From Deltaproteobacteria bacterium (GTDB taxonomy: Bacteria; Desulfobacterota; SM23-61), in assembly GCA_016875165.1 (NCBI GenBank), contig VGSF01000034.1, positions 1 through 42,625 on the forward strand: DNA of 42,625 bases, given 5' to 3'. The translations under genes were made by a program, and so were the position numbers. The notes beneath the pieces are model-generated. The model did no database searches and was not told the origin of the DNA. It worked only from the letters and a program-made list of their open reading frames with translations. Positions 31,520-40,447 of the stretch are shown here, in pieces. Position 1 is the stretch's first letter. Every line of letters begins with the position of its first letter.

Positions 31520-32497
31520 TTACTTTTTCAATTTTTCTACGAGCGGGCCAATCTTTATGTATCCCTCTTTAATAAATTTCTCATATTCTGTTCCCTCAAT
31601 CCAGGTGGGATAAAAGCCAAGCTTGAACATTATGTCTTTGGTCAGTTTATCGCTGGCAGCCTTCCGCAAGGCATCAATCAGAGTTTTCTTCACATTCGCA
31701 GGCAGTCCTTTCGGGGCTCCCAAGCCAATGAACGAACGCACATCAATATCATACCCGAGCTCCATGAGCGTAGGACGATCTGATCGTCCCCATAAATCCC
31801 AACGACGGTTGCCGCAGGGATGGAGAAAACGGATCATATCTTCGGTAAAGGATTTTATAACACCGGGATGTCGACAGTCTGTGTCTGTATGTCCGCCAGC
31901 CAAGAATGATTCCGATTCCCCGCCTCCACTCGTAGGAATGAATTTGACGTCCAGGTTTTCTTTCTCGGCAAGAAGAAGCATGGGAAGGGCGTTCGCATGG
32001 GACGCCCATCCGTGTTTAAGTTTCCCGGGGTTCGCTTTAGCATAATCGATCACATCCTTTACGTCCTTCCAAGGGCGTTTCCCTGAACTGACGAGACCAT
32101 ATACCCACTCTCCCCAAGAGCCGAAATAATCGAAATCATCAAGCTTAAACCCGACCTTCATGAGATGGGGTGTAATCGCCATCGGAGAAAAAGTCAGCAT
32201 CCCGATTGTATAGCCATCCGGGGCCGCTTTGGAAAGCTCCGTGATTCCAAGTGTCCCTGCTCCGCCCACTTTATTCACTACGATGACTCTCTGCCCAAGC
32301 TCTTTGTAAAGAATATCAGCCAGGGGCCGTACTGCCAAATCAGCGCTGCTCCCAGCATCATAAATACATATTAAAGTGATTGGTTTAGTGGGAAAACCTG
32401 CAGCTATCCCAGAAGAGAGAACTCCGAAGATCGCCCCTAAGAAGAATAAAATACTTATGCTCCACCACGACTTGATCTTGGGTTTTTCATTTTTCAT
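31520..32497 (-). CDS. TctC-family solute-binding protein 1
   Basis: This 325-residue tripartite tricarboxylate transporter receptor has an N-terminal signal-anchor (about 13-33). It shows KPITLICIYDAGSSADLAVRPLA, VVNKVGGAGTLGITELSKAAPDGYTIG and a DVPTL-like C-terminal block. TctC proteins bind organic acids in the periplasm and hand them to TctA/TctB. ATG 32497 follows GAGGAGGAAG, a good RBS. One stretch is unusual: about residues 203-246 (HTDTDCRHPGVIK to DLWGRSDRPT) departs from the family. It contains the palindrome GGACGATC-A-GATCGTCC where a PDVPT motif is expected, so a small insertion is possible. The frame is intact. Confidence 0.85.
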   Translation of the reverse strand: MKNEKPKIKSWWSISILFFLGAIFGVLSSGIAAGFPTKPITLICIYDAGSSADLAVRPLADILYKELGQRVIVVNKVGGAGTLGITELSKAAPDGYTIGMLTFSPMAITPHLMKVGFKLDDFDYFGSWGEWVYGLVSSGKRPWKDVKDVIDYAKANPGKLKHGWASHANALPMLLLAEKENLDVKFIPTSGGGESESFLAGGHTDTDCRHPGVIKSFTEDMIRFLHPCGNRRWDLWGRSDRPTLMELGYDIDVRSFIGLGAPKGLPANVKKTLIDALRKAASDKLTKDIMFKLGFYPTWIEGTEYEKFIKEGYIKIGPLVEKLKK

Positions 32498-32568
32498 GAT
32501 CTTCCTCCTCGCTTTCTTTGAATTTTTCCCCCAAATTACATTTATTCAGGGGAAATTTTAGCAACGCG

Positions 32569-33621
32569 TTAGGCTGACCGATTTTCAGGGATAAAAAGTA
32601 CTTTCAAGCCCTCCCCGCTAGCCACAAGTTGGAATGCCTCTTTTGCTCTTTGTAATGGGAATCTATGGGTAATGCAGCTAAGAAATCGATCAGTCTCATT
32701 TTGAGGAAAAGAAGAGATTAATTCGATCACTTCTTTCCAAATTCTTCTGGGAGCTGCATGAGAGCCCCGAATTGTAAATTCTCCTCGAACGGCTAAATTA
32801 CTATCAATTGAGACCTGATCGGAAATAATACCAACCAGAATAACCGTTGCATTTCGTCGTCCCATTTCTAATGACTGTTGAAATCCGCCTCTAGAACCTG
32901 TGACCTCAAAAACAATATCCGCGTCCAGGGTCTCTTCTTTTCCTTTTCGAGATGCCCCTTGCTCAATAGCACGAATGTTAGGAATTTGAGCCTGCAGTTT
33001 TTCCATTCGGGATCGATCTCTATTAAGCCCAATGATTGTTTGGCTCTTCACATGCCCTCGCAAAAGAAGGCTAATCAAATATCCTATAGGACCTGGCCCC
33101 AAGACAACCACATCTTTCCCTAATAATGATCCCGCTTTCAGTACAGCATTGTATGCTATGATTATTGGTTCAATGAGCGGTCCAATCTCCATAGGAAATT
33201 TTTCTGGTAAACGAAAAACCTCCTGGGTAGGAATCGATAAAAATTCTGCCATAGCCCCGTTATAATCAACCCCCATTGCCCGGCGATTCGGACAAATTCC
33301 GTCATTTCCAGATAGGCAGGCTTTGCATCGATTACAGCTAATTCCTGGGCGAGCAACGACTCGGTCTCCTACTTTAAATCCTTCAACCCCGGGACCTATT
33401 TCCTCAACTATTCCGGCAAATTCATGGCCTAAAATAACAGGGAGGCGATTCTGAAAACGTTTTTCATAATCTTCAGTCCAAAAAAAAGTATGTAAATCAC
33501 TTCCACAAACTCCTGCACCCAGAACACGAATGACCAAATGGTCTGGTTTTTTAGGGGGAGAATCAATATCCCGAACAGAAAGAGTATTAGGTTTTGGCTC
33601 TTCTTTTAGTACGGCCAACAT
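32569..33621 (-). CDS. Zinc-dependent alcohol dehydrogenase (MDR) 1
   Basis: This 350-residue medium-chain dehydrogenase has the catalytic zinc ligands C39 (GVCGSDLH), H66-E67 (GHEFAG) and a later Glu (LIEP). The full structural zinc set C96, C99, C102 and C110 is present. The NAD-binding motif GPGPIGYL sits in the Rossmann domain. It resembles sorbitol/threonine/galactitol dehydrogenases. It should oxidise a polyol or hydroxy-acid with NAD in the cytoplasm. ATG 33621 follows GAAGGAGAAG, a strong RBS. It lies in the tct operon, 25 bp after the SDR gene, so the two dehydrogenases likely act on the imported compound. Confidence 0.88.
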   Translation of the reverse strand: MLAVLKEEPKPNTLSVRDIDSPPKKPDHLVIRVLGAGVCGSDLHTFFWTEDYEKRFQNRLPVILGHEFAGIVEEIGPGVEGFKVGDRVVARPGISCNRCKACLSGNDGICPNRRAMGVDYNGAMAEFLSIPTQEVFRLPEKFPMEIGPLIEPIIIAYNAVLKAGSLLGKDVVVLGPGPIGYLISLLLRGHVKSQTIIGLNRDRSRMEKLQAQIPNIRAIEQGASRKGKEETLDADIVFEVTGSRGGFQQSLEMGRRNATVILVGIISDQVSIDSNLAVRGEFTIRGSHAAPRRIWKEVIELISSFPQNETDRFLSCITHRFPLQRAKEAFQLVASGEGLKVLFIPENRSA

Positions 33622-33646
33622 TTTCTTCTCCTTCTCATTGGGTTTT

Positions 33647-34405
33647 TTACAACATCGCCCGTCCCCCGTTTATGTCGATTACTGCCCCAACAATATAATC
33701 ATTTTCCTCCGAAACAAGAAAACAGACGACTTTAGCAACATCCTGCGGGGTTCCAAATCTCCCAATGGGAATAGTTTTTAACAGTTCTCGGTTCCTTTCT
33801 TCGCCAAAGGCATCCATCATTTCGGTTTTAATGCGGCCTGGGGCAATAGCGTTAACAATAATGTTAAATGGCGCCAATTCTCCGGCCGATACCCGGGTCA
33901 GCCCAAGGATGCCGGCCTTGGAAGAACAATAATGAGCCCCGGGGATAGGGCTATACACTCTCGCGGCCATGGAACTAACATTCACGATTCTGCCAAACCG
34001 TTTTGCGATCATGAGGGGCGCCGCAAAATGGGTGCAATAAAAAGCACTATTCAAGTTGACATTGATTACCGTCTCCCATTCCTGAGGATCCATTTCATAA
34101 ATCGGCTTTTTTACGCCTTGATGCTTGGGCGATATTCCCGCGTTGTTGATCAAGATATCCAGACGTCCAAAATCCCGTTGGATATTCTCCATCATTTTGG
34201 AAACATCATCCCGGGATGAAACATCTGCCAAGTAAACTTCGCCCCGATTGCCGAGGGCCCGAATTTGTTCAACCACCTCTTGGGCCTCTTTTCCAAGGCG
34301 GTAATCGTTGACTATGACATAAGCGCCATTTTTCGCCAATTCAAGAGCTACTGCTTTCCCAATTCCTCTCGCAGCGCCAGTTACCAAAGCAACTCGATCT
34401 TTCAT
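33647..34405 (-). CDS. FabG-like SDR oxidoreductase
   Basis: This 252-residue classical SDR has TGAARGIG (9-16), NNAG, NVSSMAA with catalytic Ser, and HYCSSKAG (YxxxK). The C-terminal AVIDINGGRAML is normal. It resembles FabG and sugar/polyol dehydrogenases of catabolic clusters. It probably acts on the compound brought in by the adjacent TctA/B/C transporter, next to the zinc dehydrogenase. RBS AAGGGGG lies 8 nt before ATG 34405. The gap to TctA is 34 bp. Confidence 0.88.
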   Translation of the reverse strand: MKDRVALVTGAARGIGKAVALELAKNGAYVIVNDYRLGKEAQEVVEQIRALGNRGEVYLADVSSRDDVSKMMENIQRDFGRLDILINNAGISPKHQGVKKPIYEMDPQEWETVINVNLNSAFYCTHFAAPLMIAKRFGRIVNVSSMAARVYSPIPGAHYCSSKAGILGLTRVSAGELAPFNIIVNAIAPGRIKTEMMDAFGEERNRELLKTIPIGRFGTPQDVAKVVCFLVSEENDYIVGAVIDINGGRAML

Positions 34406-34439
34406 TCATTGACCCCCTTGGCCCCTCACACCCCTCATT

Positions 34440-35954
34440 TCAGGCCTGCTCTTCAGCCTCCCCCACCCTTTTCCGGAAGCGTCCGACAAAGGGAATTAAA
34501 GGTAAAACCAATAGAACAACAATGATCGAAAAGAGAATAAAGCAAATAGTGCTTTCAAAAAAGATTCCGATACTTCCTCCCGACATCAGTAACGCTTGCC
34601 GCAAGGATTTGTCCATCAATGGCCCCAAAACCATGGCTAAGATGAGAGGTGCCCCATCGAATTTAAATTTTTTCATCAAATAGCCAAGGACTCCAAATAG
34701 GAGCATTAGGCCAATTTCGCTTGTTTTATTATTCAGACTATAAACTCCAATTAGACAGAAAAGGAGAATTAAGGGGAATAAAACGGGATAAGGAACGCGC
34801 AGGATTTTTACCCATAATCCAATGAGTGGTAAATTAAAAATCAATAGCATTGCATTACCGATATACATACTAGAAATAATTCCCCAAAAGATATCGGGAC
34901 GCAGGGAGACAAGGCGGGGACCGGGAGGAGTATCATAAATCATCAAGGCGCCCAGAAGAATTGCCATCACTGCATTTGAAGGAAGTCCCAAAGTCAGGAG
35001 AGGAATAAACGCCCCGGCAGTCGCTGAGTTATTTGCCGATTCGGGGCCGGCTACACCCGCGATCGCTCCCTTTCCAAATTCTTCCGGATGCTTAGAAAGC
35101 TTTCTTTCCATGCCATAGCTGACGAAGGATGAAATAACGGCCCCTCCGCCTGGCAAAATTCCAAGAAAAAAGCCCAAAACCGATCCTCTTAGAATTGGCC
35201 ATATTGATTCTTTCCAATCTTGCAAATTGGGAAGGATCCCTTTCAGTCTTGTCTCGAAAACTTTTCGCGTTGTGAGAGATTCCTCAATGTTCAATAAAAC
35301 CTCCGAGATGCCGAAAAGCCCCATAACAAGAGGAACCAATCCGACGCCGTCAAGCAGAATATCGGTCCCAAAAGTAAATCGCGGCTGAGAAGTTATAAAA
35401 TCCAATCCTATATTGCCTATGATTATGCCAACGCAGGCCATCATCAAGGATTTGATCATCGATCCCCCAGCAAGAAAGGTCAAGACAGTAAGTCCAAGAA
35501 CCATAACTGCGAAATACTCTGGGGGGCCAAATCGCAGAGCCATGGCTGCTAAAGGAGGTGCTAAGAAGGTAAGCCCTACAACGCCTATCGTCCCTGCAAT
35601 AAAGGATCCAAATGCAGAAATTCCCAACGCGACCCCTGCCCTTCCACGGCAGGCCATCTGGTAGCCATCCAGGCAGGTAACGACAGAGGCCGCCTCCCCT
35701 GGAATGTTAACGAGAATCGACGTGGTGGACCCTCCATACATAGCCCCGTAGTAGATTCCAGCAAGCATAATAATGGATGCCACCGGAGGAGCATGGAAAG
35801 TAGCGGGCAAAAGAATGGAAATGGCCGCAACCGGCCCTAACCCCGGCAACACGCCCACCAAGGTTCCGATCAAAACCCCTACGAAACAAGCGAAGAGGGT
35901 CAATGGTTGAAAGACTACTTGAAAACCGAACAAAAGATGATCTAATGTTTCCAT
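34440..35954 (-). CDS. TctA-family large membrane subunit 1
   Basis: This 504-residue TctA protein has about 11-12 membrane helices and the family's signature GTLVGVLPGLGPVAAIS (about 29-45), plus a second Pro-Gly block with ILPGGGAVISSF. It forms the sodium- or proton-driven channel of a tripartite tricarboxylate transporter, with TctB and a TctC receptor. ATG 35954 has no good RBS. The gene is 44 bp after TctB 1. The paralogue at 37231 is clearly related, with shared block sequences such as GGSTTSILVNIPGEAASVV. Confidence 0.9.
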   Translation of the reverse strand: METLDHLLFGFQVVFQPLTLFACFVGVLIGTLVGVLPGLGPVAAISILLPATFHAPPVASIIMLAGIYYGAMYGGSTTSILVNIPGEAASVVTCLDGYQMACRGRAGVALGISAFGSFIAGTIGVVGLTFLAPPLAAMALRFGPPEYFAVMVLGLTVLTFLAGGSMIKSLMMACVGIIIGNIGLDFITSQPRFTFGTDILLDGVGLVPLVMGLFGISEVLLNIEESLTTRKVFETRLKGILPNLQDWKESIWPILRGSVLGFFLGILPGGGAVISSFVSYGMERKLSKHPEEFGKGAIAGVAGPESANNSATAGAFIPLLTLGLPSNAVMAILLGALMIYDTPPGPRLVSLRPDIFWGIISSMYIGNAMLLIFNLPLIGLWVKILRVPYPVLFPLILLFCLIGVYSLNNKTSEIGLMLLFGVLGYLMKKFKFDGAPLILAMVLGPLMDKSLRQALLMSGGSIGIFFESTICFILFSIIVVLLVLPLIPFVGRFRKRVGEAEEQA

Positions 35955-35998
35955 AGTTGGGTTTTATATAAAAAATTGGGGGACCAAAACAAAGATTT

Positions 35999-36466
35999 TC
36001 AAAATATAAAGTATCCTATGAAACCCCTTGGAAGCCGGACGCCCAACCAAATGTCAAAAATAATAAAAGAAACCGCTGTACTCAAAGATGCTAATAGGAT
36101 CGTATTTTTAACTGAATAGTTCCCTTGTACGCGAAAAAGCAATGAGAGAAGGATGAAAGTAGAGATCAGGAATCCTGAGGGAACAACAAACAACATATAA
36201 ACGATAAGCAACCCCATGACATAGAAAGCTTTTCCCGTCTGGCCCCCAACCCAAAGCTGCTTTAAACTCAGGCGGTCTTCTTTCTTTGATCGCGATAAAA
36301 CGAAGAGAATAACTGAGAGGATGGTTAAACCAGCTCCAGCCAAAAAGGTAATAAAACCTGGCCCCGGCTTGGAAAAAGACCCAACCCCGTAATAAAAAGA
36401 GCTAAAGGTGATAATTCCACCCAAAATGAACCAGAAAATGCTTGCATATTGATCTTGATGTTTCAT
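35999..36466 (-). CDS. TctB-family small membrane subunit 1
   Basis: This 155-residue protein has four predicted membrane helices (about 9-28, 36-58, 79-102, 120-145) and the ending LGVRLPRGFIG typical of TctB. It is the small subunit that works with TctA. The gene precedes TctA 1 in the operon. The RBS before ATG 36466 is weak, and the LacI-type fragment ends 37 bp upstream. Confidence 0.85.
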   Translation of the reverse strand: MKHQDQYASIFWFILGGIITFSSFYYGVGSFSKPGPGFITFLAGAGLTILSVILFVLSRSKKEDRLSLKQLWVGGQTGKAFYVMGLLIVYMLFVVPSGFLISTFILLSLLFRVQGNYSVKNTILLASLSTAVSFIIFDIWLGVRLPRGFIGYFIF

Positions 36467-36503
36467 GGTTAAAACCGTCTATTTATAAATAAGGTTCAAT
36501 TAA

Positions 36504-37223
36504 TCAATTCATGACGCTTGCCGTCGACTTTCGAATTATTAATTCGGTAGGGAAAATGATATGTTTTTGTTTCAATTTTTTCCCCTGCATGAGCCTGATT
36601 ACCATCTCTGCCGCTTTGTATCCCACCTCGTGAAAAGGAAGATGAACGGTAGTAAGAGGAGGATCCATCATATGCGCAAATGGGATATCACCAAAACCGA
36701 CAACGGAAATATCGAATGGGATTCGTAAAGACATTTCTTTAGCCGCTTGAAAGACTCCCATTGCTGAGTAGTCATTTATCATGAGTACCGCAGAGGGTAT
36801 CTCTTTACCCCTCAAAAGTTCTTTCATTTTCTCGTATCCCATTTCTTGGGTAAAATCATATTCTCTCAAAATGCTTTCATCAAAAGGGAGGTGAGTCCTT
36901 CGTAAGGCTTGCCGGAATGCTTCTAATCTCTCCAAAGTATATTTGGAATTCGACGGTCCATTCAGAAAGGCGATCCGCTTGTGCCCCAGCCCCACCAAAT
37001 AATTCACAGCCTTGAAGACCCCATTAACACTATCCCCATCCACGCAGGGGATTTGCTGCTTCCAAGGAAACCCCGGAATGAGAACGATAGGGACCTTCAT
37101 CTTCCAGGCCTCTTGGAGTCGAGGATCATCAGTGCGGTTGGCCACCACGATGATTCCTGCCGCCAGCCTGTGCTGGTACATCCGGGTATATCCTTCTTCA
37201 CCTACTGAAGTTGTCCTTTCCAC
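36504..37223 (-). pseudogene. LacI-type regulator lacking its DNA-binding domain
   Basis: The frame, starting with GTG 37223, encodes 239 residues that match the C-terminal ligand-binding part of LacI/GalR regulators: AGIIVVANRTDD, CVDGDSVNGVFKAVNYLVGLGHKRIAF, SAVLMINDYSAMGVFQAAKEM and VVGFGDIPFAH, then MDPPLTTVHLP. The N-terminal helix-turn-helix and the first part of the core (about 95-100 residues) are absent. An in-frame stop lies just upstream, at about 37239-37241, and the TctA 2 gene ends only 7 bp before the GTG. So this is a truncated gene, probably cut when the second tct set arrived or by a deletion. A product could still bind ligand but not DNA. The rest of the protein looks intact, with no further frameshift. 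Confidence 0.8.
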
Positions 37224-37230
37224 ACCGACA

Positions 37231-38739
37231 TTAATTTTTTAGCCCAACGCCGGGACGCTGTCGACCCAGTAACCTGAGGATTAATGGCGAAGCCAGCAGG
37301 ACAAAGGATACGATCACGAAGACCGCGGCGATGGGCCGGGTGAAGAAGATGACCAGGCTGCCGCCGGAAATGATCAGGGATTGGCGGAAAGCATTCTCAA
37401 ACATCGGCCCCAATACAAAAGCCAGGACCAAGGGTGCAGGTTCATAATCGTATTTTTTCATGAGGTACCCGAGGATCCCGAACAAGATCATGATGTAGAC
37501 ATCCATGATGTTGTTGCCCACCGTGTAGGCACCGATGAGACAGAAAAGAAAGATTAAGGGAAAGAGATAAGCATAGGGGACTTTCAACAGCTTGACCCAC
37601 ATTCCGATCAAGGGTAGATTGAGGACCAGTAGCATGGCATTGCCGATGTACATGCTTCCCACGACCCCCCAGAAGATCTTGGGATGGTCGATCAACAGGC
37701 GCGGGCCCGGGGAAACCCCATGGATCATCAAGGCCCCCAGGAGGATGGCAATCACCACATTGCACGGAATGCCCATGGTCAACATGGGGATGAAGGCCCC
37801 CTGGGCTCCGGCATTATTCGCCGTTTCCGGCCCGGCCACCGCCCGAATATCTCCCTTCCCAAAATTCTCCGGGTTCTTGGCCACCCTTTTCTCCACTGTA
37901 TAGGATATGAAAGAGGCGATTAACCCACCCCCCCCGGGAATCAGGCCCAAAAAGAACCCGAGAAGAGAACCCCTGAGGATTGGCCCCGAAGAGTCTTTCC
38001 AATCCTGCCGGTTCGGCAGGAGATGCTCGATTTTGGTCTGGAAGACCTCCCTTACGGCTCCAGATCGTTCGAGATTTAATAATACCTCGGATATGCCGAA
38101 CAGGCCCATGACGATGGGAACGATGTCGAACCCGCCCGCGATGGTAGCGATCCCTAAGGTTAACCTCTCCCTTCCGGTCACGATATCGATGCCAATACAG
38201 CTGATTAATAGTCCCACCCCCGCCATCATCAAGGCTTTGACCATGGAACCGCTGGACAGATAGGTGACCATAGTCAACCCCATGAAAACTAACCCGACAA
38301 ACTCCGGAGGCCCAAATTTCAGGGCAACAGAGGCCAAGGAAGGGGCCACAATCATGATCATGAGAGTCGCGAAAGTTCCGGCGATAAAAGAACCAAACGC
38401 GGCAATTCCCAATGCCGGACCAGCTCGGCCTCTTCTGGCCATCTGGTAGCCATCCAAACAGGTGACCACGGAAGCTGCTTCCCCTGGCACGTTGATTAAT
38501 ATGGAGGTGGTGGATCCTCCATACATGGTTCCGTAGTAGAGCCCTGCCAGCATGATGATGGCGGAAACCGGTGGAAGTTTGAAGGTAATCGGGAGTAACA
38601 TCGAGATCGAAGCCGCAGGCCCCAATCCGGGAAGAACACCCACAAAGGTTCCGATCAAACAACCCAGAAAACACAGAAATATGTTCAGGGGCTCCAAGGC
38701 AACACTGAAGGCTAGGTAAAAATGGTTCAGAATTTCCAT
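37231..38739 (-). CDS. TctA-family large membrane subunit 2
   Basis: This protein of about 502 residues is a TctA with GTFVGVLPGLGPAASISMLLP, GGSTTSILINVPGEAASVV and the second block LIPGGGGLIASF. It is a paralogue of the protein at 34440, with most blocks shared. ATG 38739 follows TGAGGAAC at a good distance; the upstream alternative at 38799 would overlap the TctB 2 gene. It lies 10 bp after TctB 2 and 7 bp before the truncated regulator. It is the channel subunit for the second set and probably uses the TctC 2 and 3 receptors. Confidence 0.9.
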   Translation of the reverse strand: MEILNHFYLAFSVALEPLNIFLCFLGCLIGTFVGVLPGLGPAASISMLLPITFKLPPVSAIIMLAGLYYGTMYGGSTTSILINVPGEAASVVTCLDGYQMARRGRAGPALGIAAFGSFIAGTFATLMIMIVAPSLASVALKFGPPEFVGLVFMGLTMVTYLSSGSMVKALMMAGVGLLISCIGIDIVTGRERLTLGIATIAGGFDIVPIVMGLFGISEVLLNLERSGAVREVFQTKIEHLLPNRQDWKDSSGPILRGSLLGFFLGLIPGGGGLIASFISYTVEKRVAKNPENFGKGDIRAVAGPETANNAGAQGAFIPMLTMGIPCNVVIAILLGALMIHGVSPGPRLLIDHPKIFWGVVGSMYIGNAMLLVLNLPLIGMWVKLLKVPYAYLFPLIFLFCLIGAYTVGNNIMDVYIMILFGILGYLMKKYDYEPAPLVLAFVLGPMFENAFRQSLIISGGSLVIFFTRPIAAVFVIVSFVLLASPLILRLLGRQRPGVGLKN

Positions 38740-38749
38740 CGGAGGTTCC

Positions 38750-39217
38750 TCATGTCCCGAGAACTCCTCTAGGCAATTGGACTTCCAGCAGAACCACAAA
38801 GAGCAGGTAAGATAAAATTGCCGTGGAAATAGCCAGAATTAGGGGAGTCTGCCATTTGGCCCGTTCCATGAGTCTGGAAGTGAAGAGCAAGAATATGAAA
38901 GTGGTGGCAATGTAACCGATGTACTCCAGGGCAACGCCGTAGAGGAATAGTGCAATCAGACCGAAGAATATTTTCTTGAAACTGTCCCTTTCCGGGAAAA
39001 AATTTTCTGCCACCCCGCTCGCTTCTTCCTTCTTCCCGGTCAAGGCAGGAAAAAAGACCATCAACGAGAGAGCCATTAAGGAGAGGGCAACGATGAAGGG
39101 CAATAAACCCGGTCCAGGAATTCCTCTTCGAAACAACCCTGCGTGAAGACCCCCAATCAAAAATACGATGCCTACTCCCAACCAGACCAGGCTGCTCACG
39201 ATATCGCGATTCCGCAT
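38750..39217 (-). CDS. TctB-family small membrane subunit 2
   Basis: This protein of about 155 residues has four membrane helices and ends VQLPRGVLGT, as in TctB proteins. I chose ATG 39217 (MRNRDIVSS) because the first helix starts soon after and a GGGGG tract lies 7 nt upstream; ATG 39241 is possible, and the longer frame to 39349 adds unlike-family sequence. It precedes TctA 2 by 10 bp, so the two are cotranscribed and probably coupled. Confidence 0.82.
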   Translation of the reverse strand: MRNRDIVSSLVWLGVGIVFLIGGLHAGLFRRGIPGPGLLPFIVALSLMALSLMVFFPALTGKKEEASGVAENFFPERDSFKKIFFGLIALFLYGVALEYIGYIATTFIFLLFTSRLMERAKWQTPLILAISTAILSYLLFVVLLEVQLPRGVLGT

Positions 39218-39383
39218 AAAGCCCCCAGTGGTTTCAACCATCAATTCAAGTCCAACCTGGCCCCCGATGTCGATCGGGGGACAATAAAAATACATGTTAC
39301 GACTAAAAATTTCCGGGGTTTTGGCTGCGGCATGGGATTCCCTGCCCAATGGCCAAAACCCCGGAGAATGAAGGGCTACACCC

Positions 39384-40343
39384 TTATTTTTTATAGCTTT
39401 CCTTCAACAAAGGACCCCAATCTTTGTCGAAATTTTTGGGCCATTCGATTAATCTTTGAGCTGGCCAATATTCCACTGTATACAGTAGATCGTCTTGGAT
39501 GATTTTGACAAATTTAGGATCTTTCGACGCCTTTTCCACCGCCTTGCTGATGAAATCCGCAATTTTGGGAGGAAGATTGGGTGGCCCCCAAAAAGATCGG
39601 ATCAGAATGATGGTCGGCCCGATCCCCAACTCTTTAAAAGTAGGAACATCGGGGAGAGCTTCCATCCGCTTGTCCGTGGAAACGGCCAATCCTCTGGTCT
39701 TCCCAGCCCGAATCATGGCGATTGCCTCGGTGGGTTGGCAGACCCGAAAATCTACATGTCCTCCAAGCATAGCAATGCGGCTGGGACCTGCGCCGGCAAA
39801 CGGGACGTACCGGGTTTCGATTCCGGCCGATTTAGTAATCGTCATCATGATCAATTCCATCATTCCCCCGGCTGCCGGGCCTCCGCAAGTTAATTGTCCG
39901 GGTTTTTCTTTGGCCGCCTTCACCAAGTCGGCCCAAGTTTTAAAAGGGGTTTCTGTCCTTACCTCGACAAAACCCCAAGGCTCCGTCGTCAGGTTCGCAA
40001 TAGGAGTTGCACTTTCCCAGACCTTGGTATCATAGGTTCCCGAATAATAATAAGCCACCCATGCGCCCGGCATAAGGATAATCGTATACCCGTCGGGTTT
40101 GGCCTTCATCAATTCCATGGTAGCGACTTTGGTAGTCCCTGCCGGGATATTTTCAATGACCACCTTGGCACCCAGGGCTGCCTCAAAAGGCGGTTGAAAG
40201 GCCCTGGCCAATACATCCGTCCCTCCTCCGGCAGAAAAGGGAATGATCATCCGGATGGGGCGATCGGGGAATTCTGCCAATCCCACAGAGTTAAACCAGA
40301 AAATCGCAAACAAGCACAAGGCCATGATTTTGGTACTCTTCAT
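39384..40343 (-). CDS. TctC-family solute-binding protein 2
   Basis: This 319-residue periplasmic receptor has a signal peptide (about 1-23, VGLAEF). It shows RPIRMIIPFSAGGGTDVLAR, YTIILMPGAW, VPFAGAGPSRIAMLGGHVDF and the family end LPDVPTFKELG. It is a close paralogue of the protein at 40448, with a matching length and long shared blocks (GHVDFR-CQPTEAIAMIRAGKTRGLA). They probably arose by tandem duplication. It binds an organic acid for TctA 2/TctB 2. Confidence 0.88.
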   Translation of the reverse strand: MKSTKIMALCLFAIFWFNSVGLAEFPDRPIRMIIPFSAGGGTDVLARAFQPPFEAALGAKVVIENIPAGTTKVATMELMKAKPDGYTIILMPGAWVAYYYSGTYDTKVWESATPIANLTTEPWGFVEVRTETPFKTWADLVKAAKEKPGQLTCGGPAAGGMMELIMMTITKSAGIETRYVPFAGAGPSRIAMLGGHVDFRVCQPTEAIAMIRAGKTRGLAVSTDKRMEALPDVPTFKELGIGPTIILIRSFWGPPNLPPKIADFISKAVEKASKDPKFVKIIQDDLLYTVEYWPAQRLIEWPKNFDKDWGPLLKESYKK

Positions 40344-40447
40344 TTTCTCCTCCTTTCTTCACCCTTTTTTCTTGCCAAAGGATTTTTTCTAGAAAAACCC
40401 AATTCGGCCGAGATCTGTGTCAGGAACCAATCTTTAGGCCCGCCTTT

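Noticed and set aside
38740..38799. Longer start for TctA 2 at 38799
   Set aside because: It would overlap the TctB 2 coding sequence and adds a Cys/Trp-rich leader not found in TctA; ATG 38739 has a good RBS.
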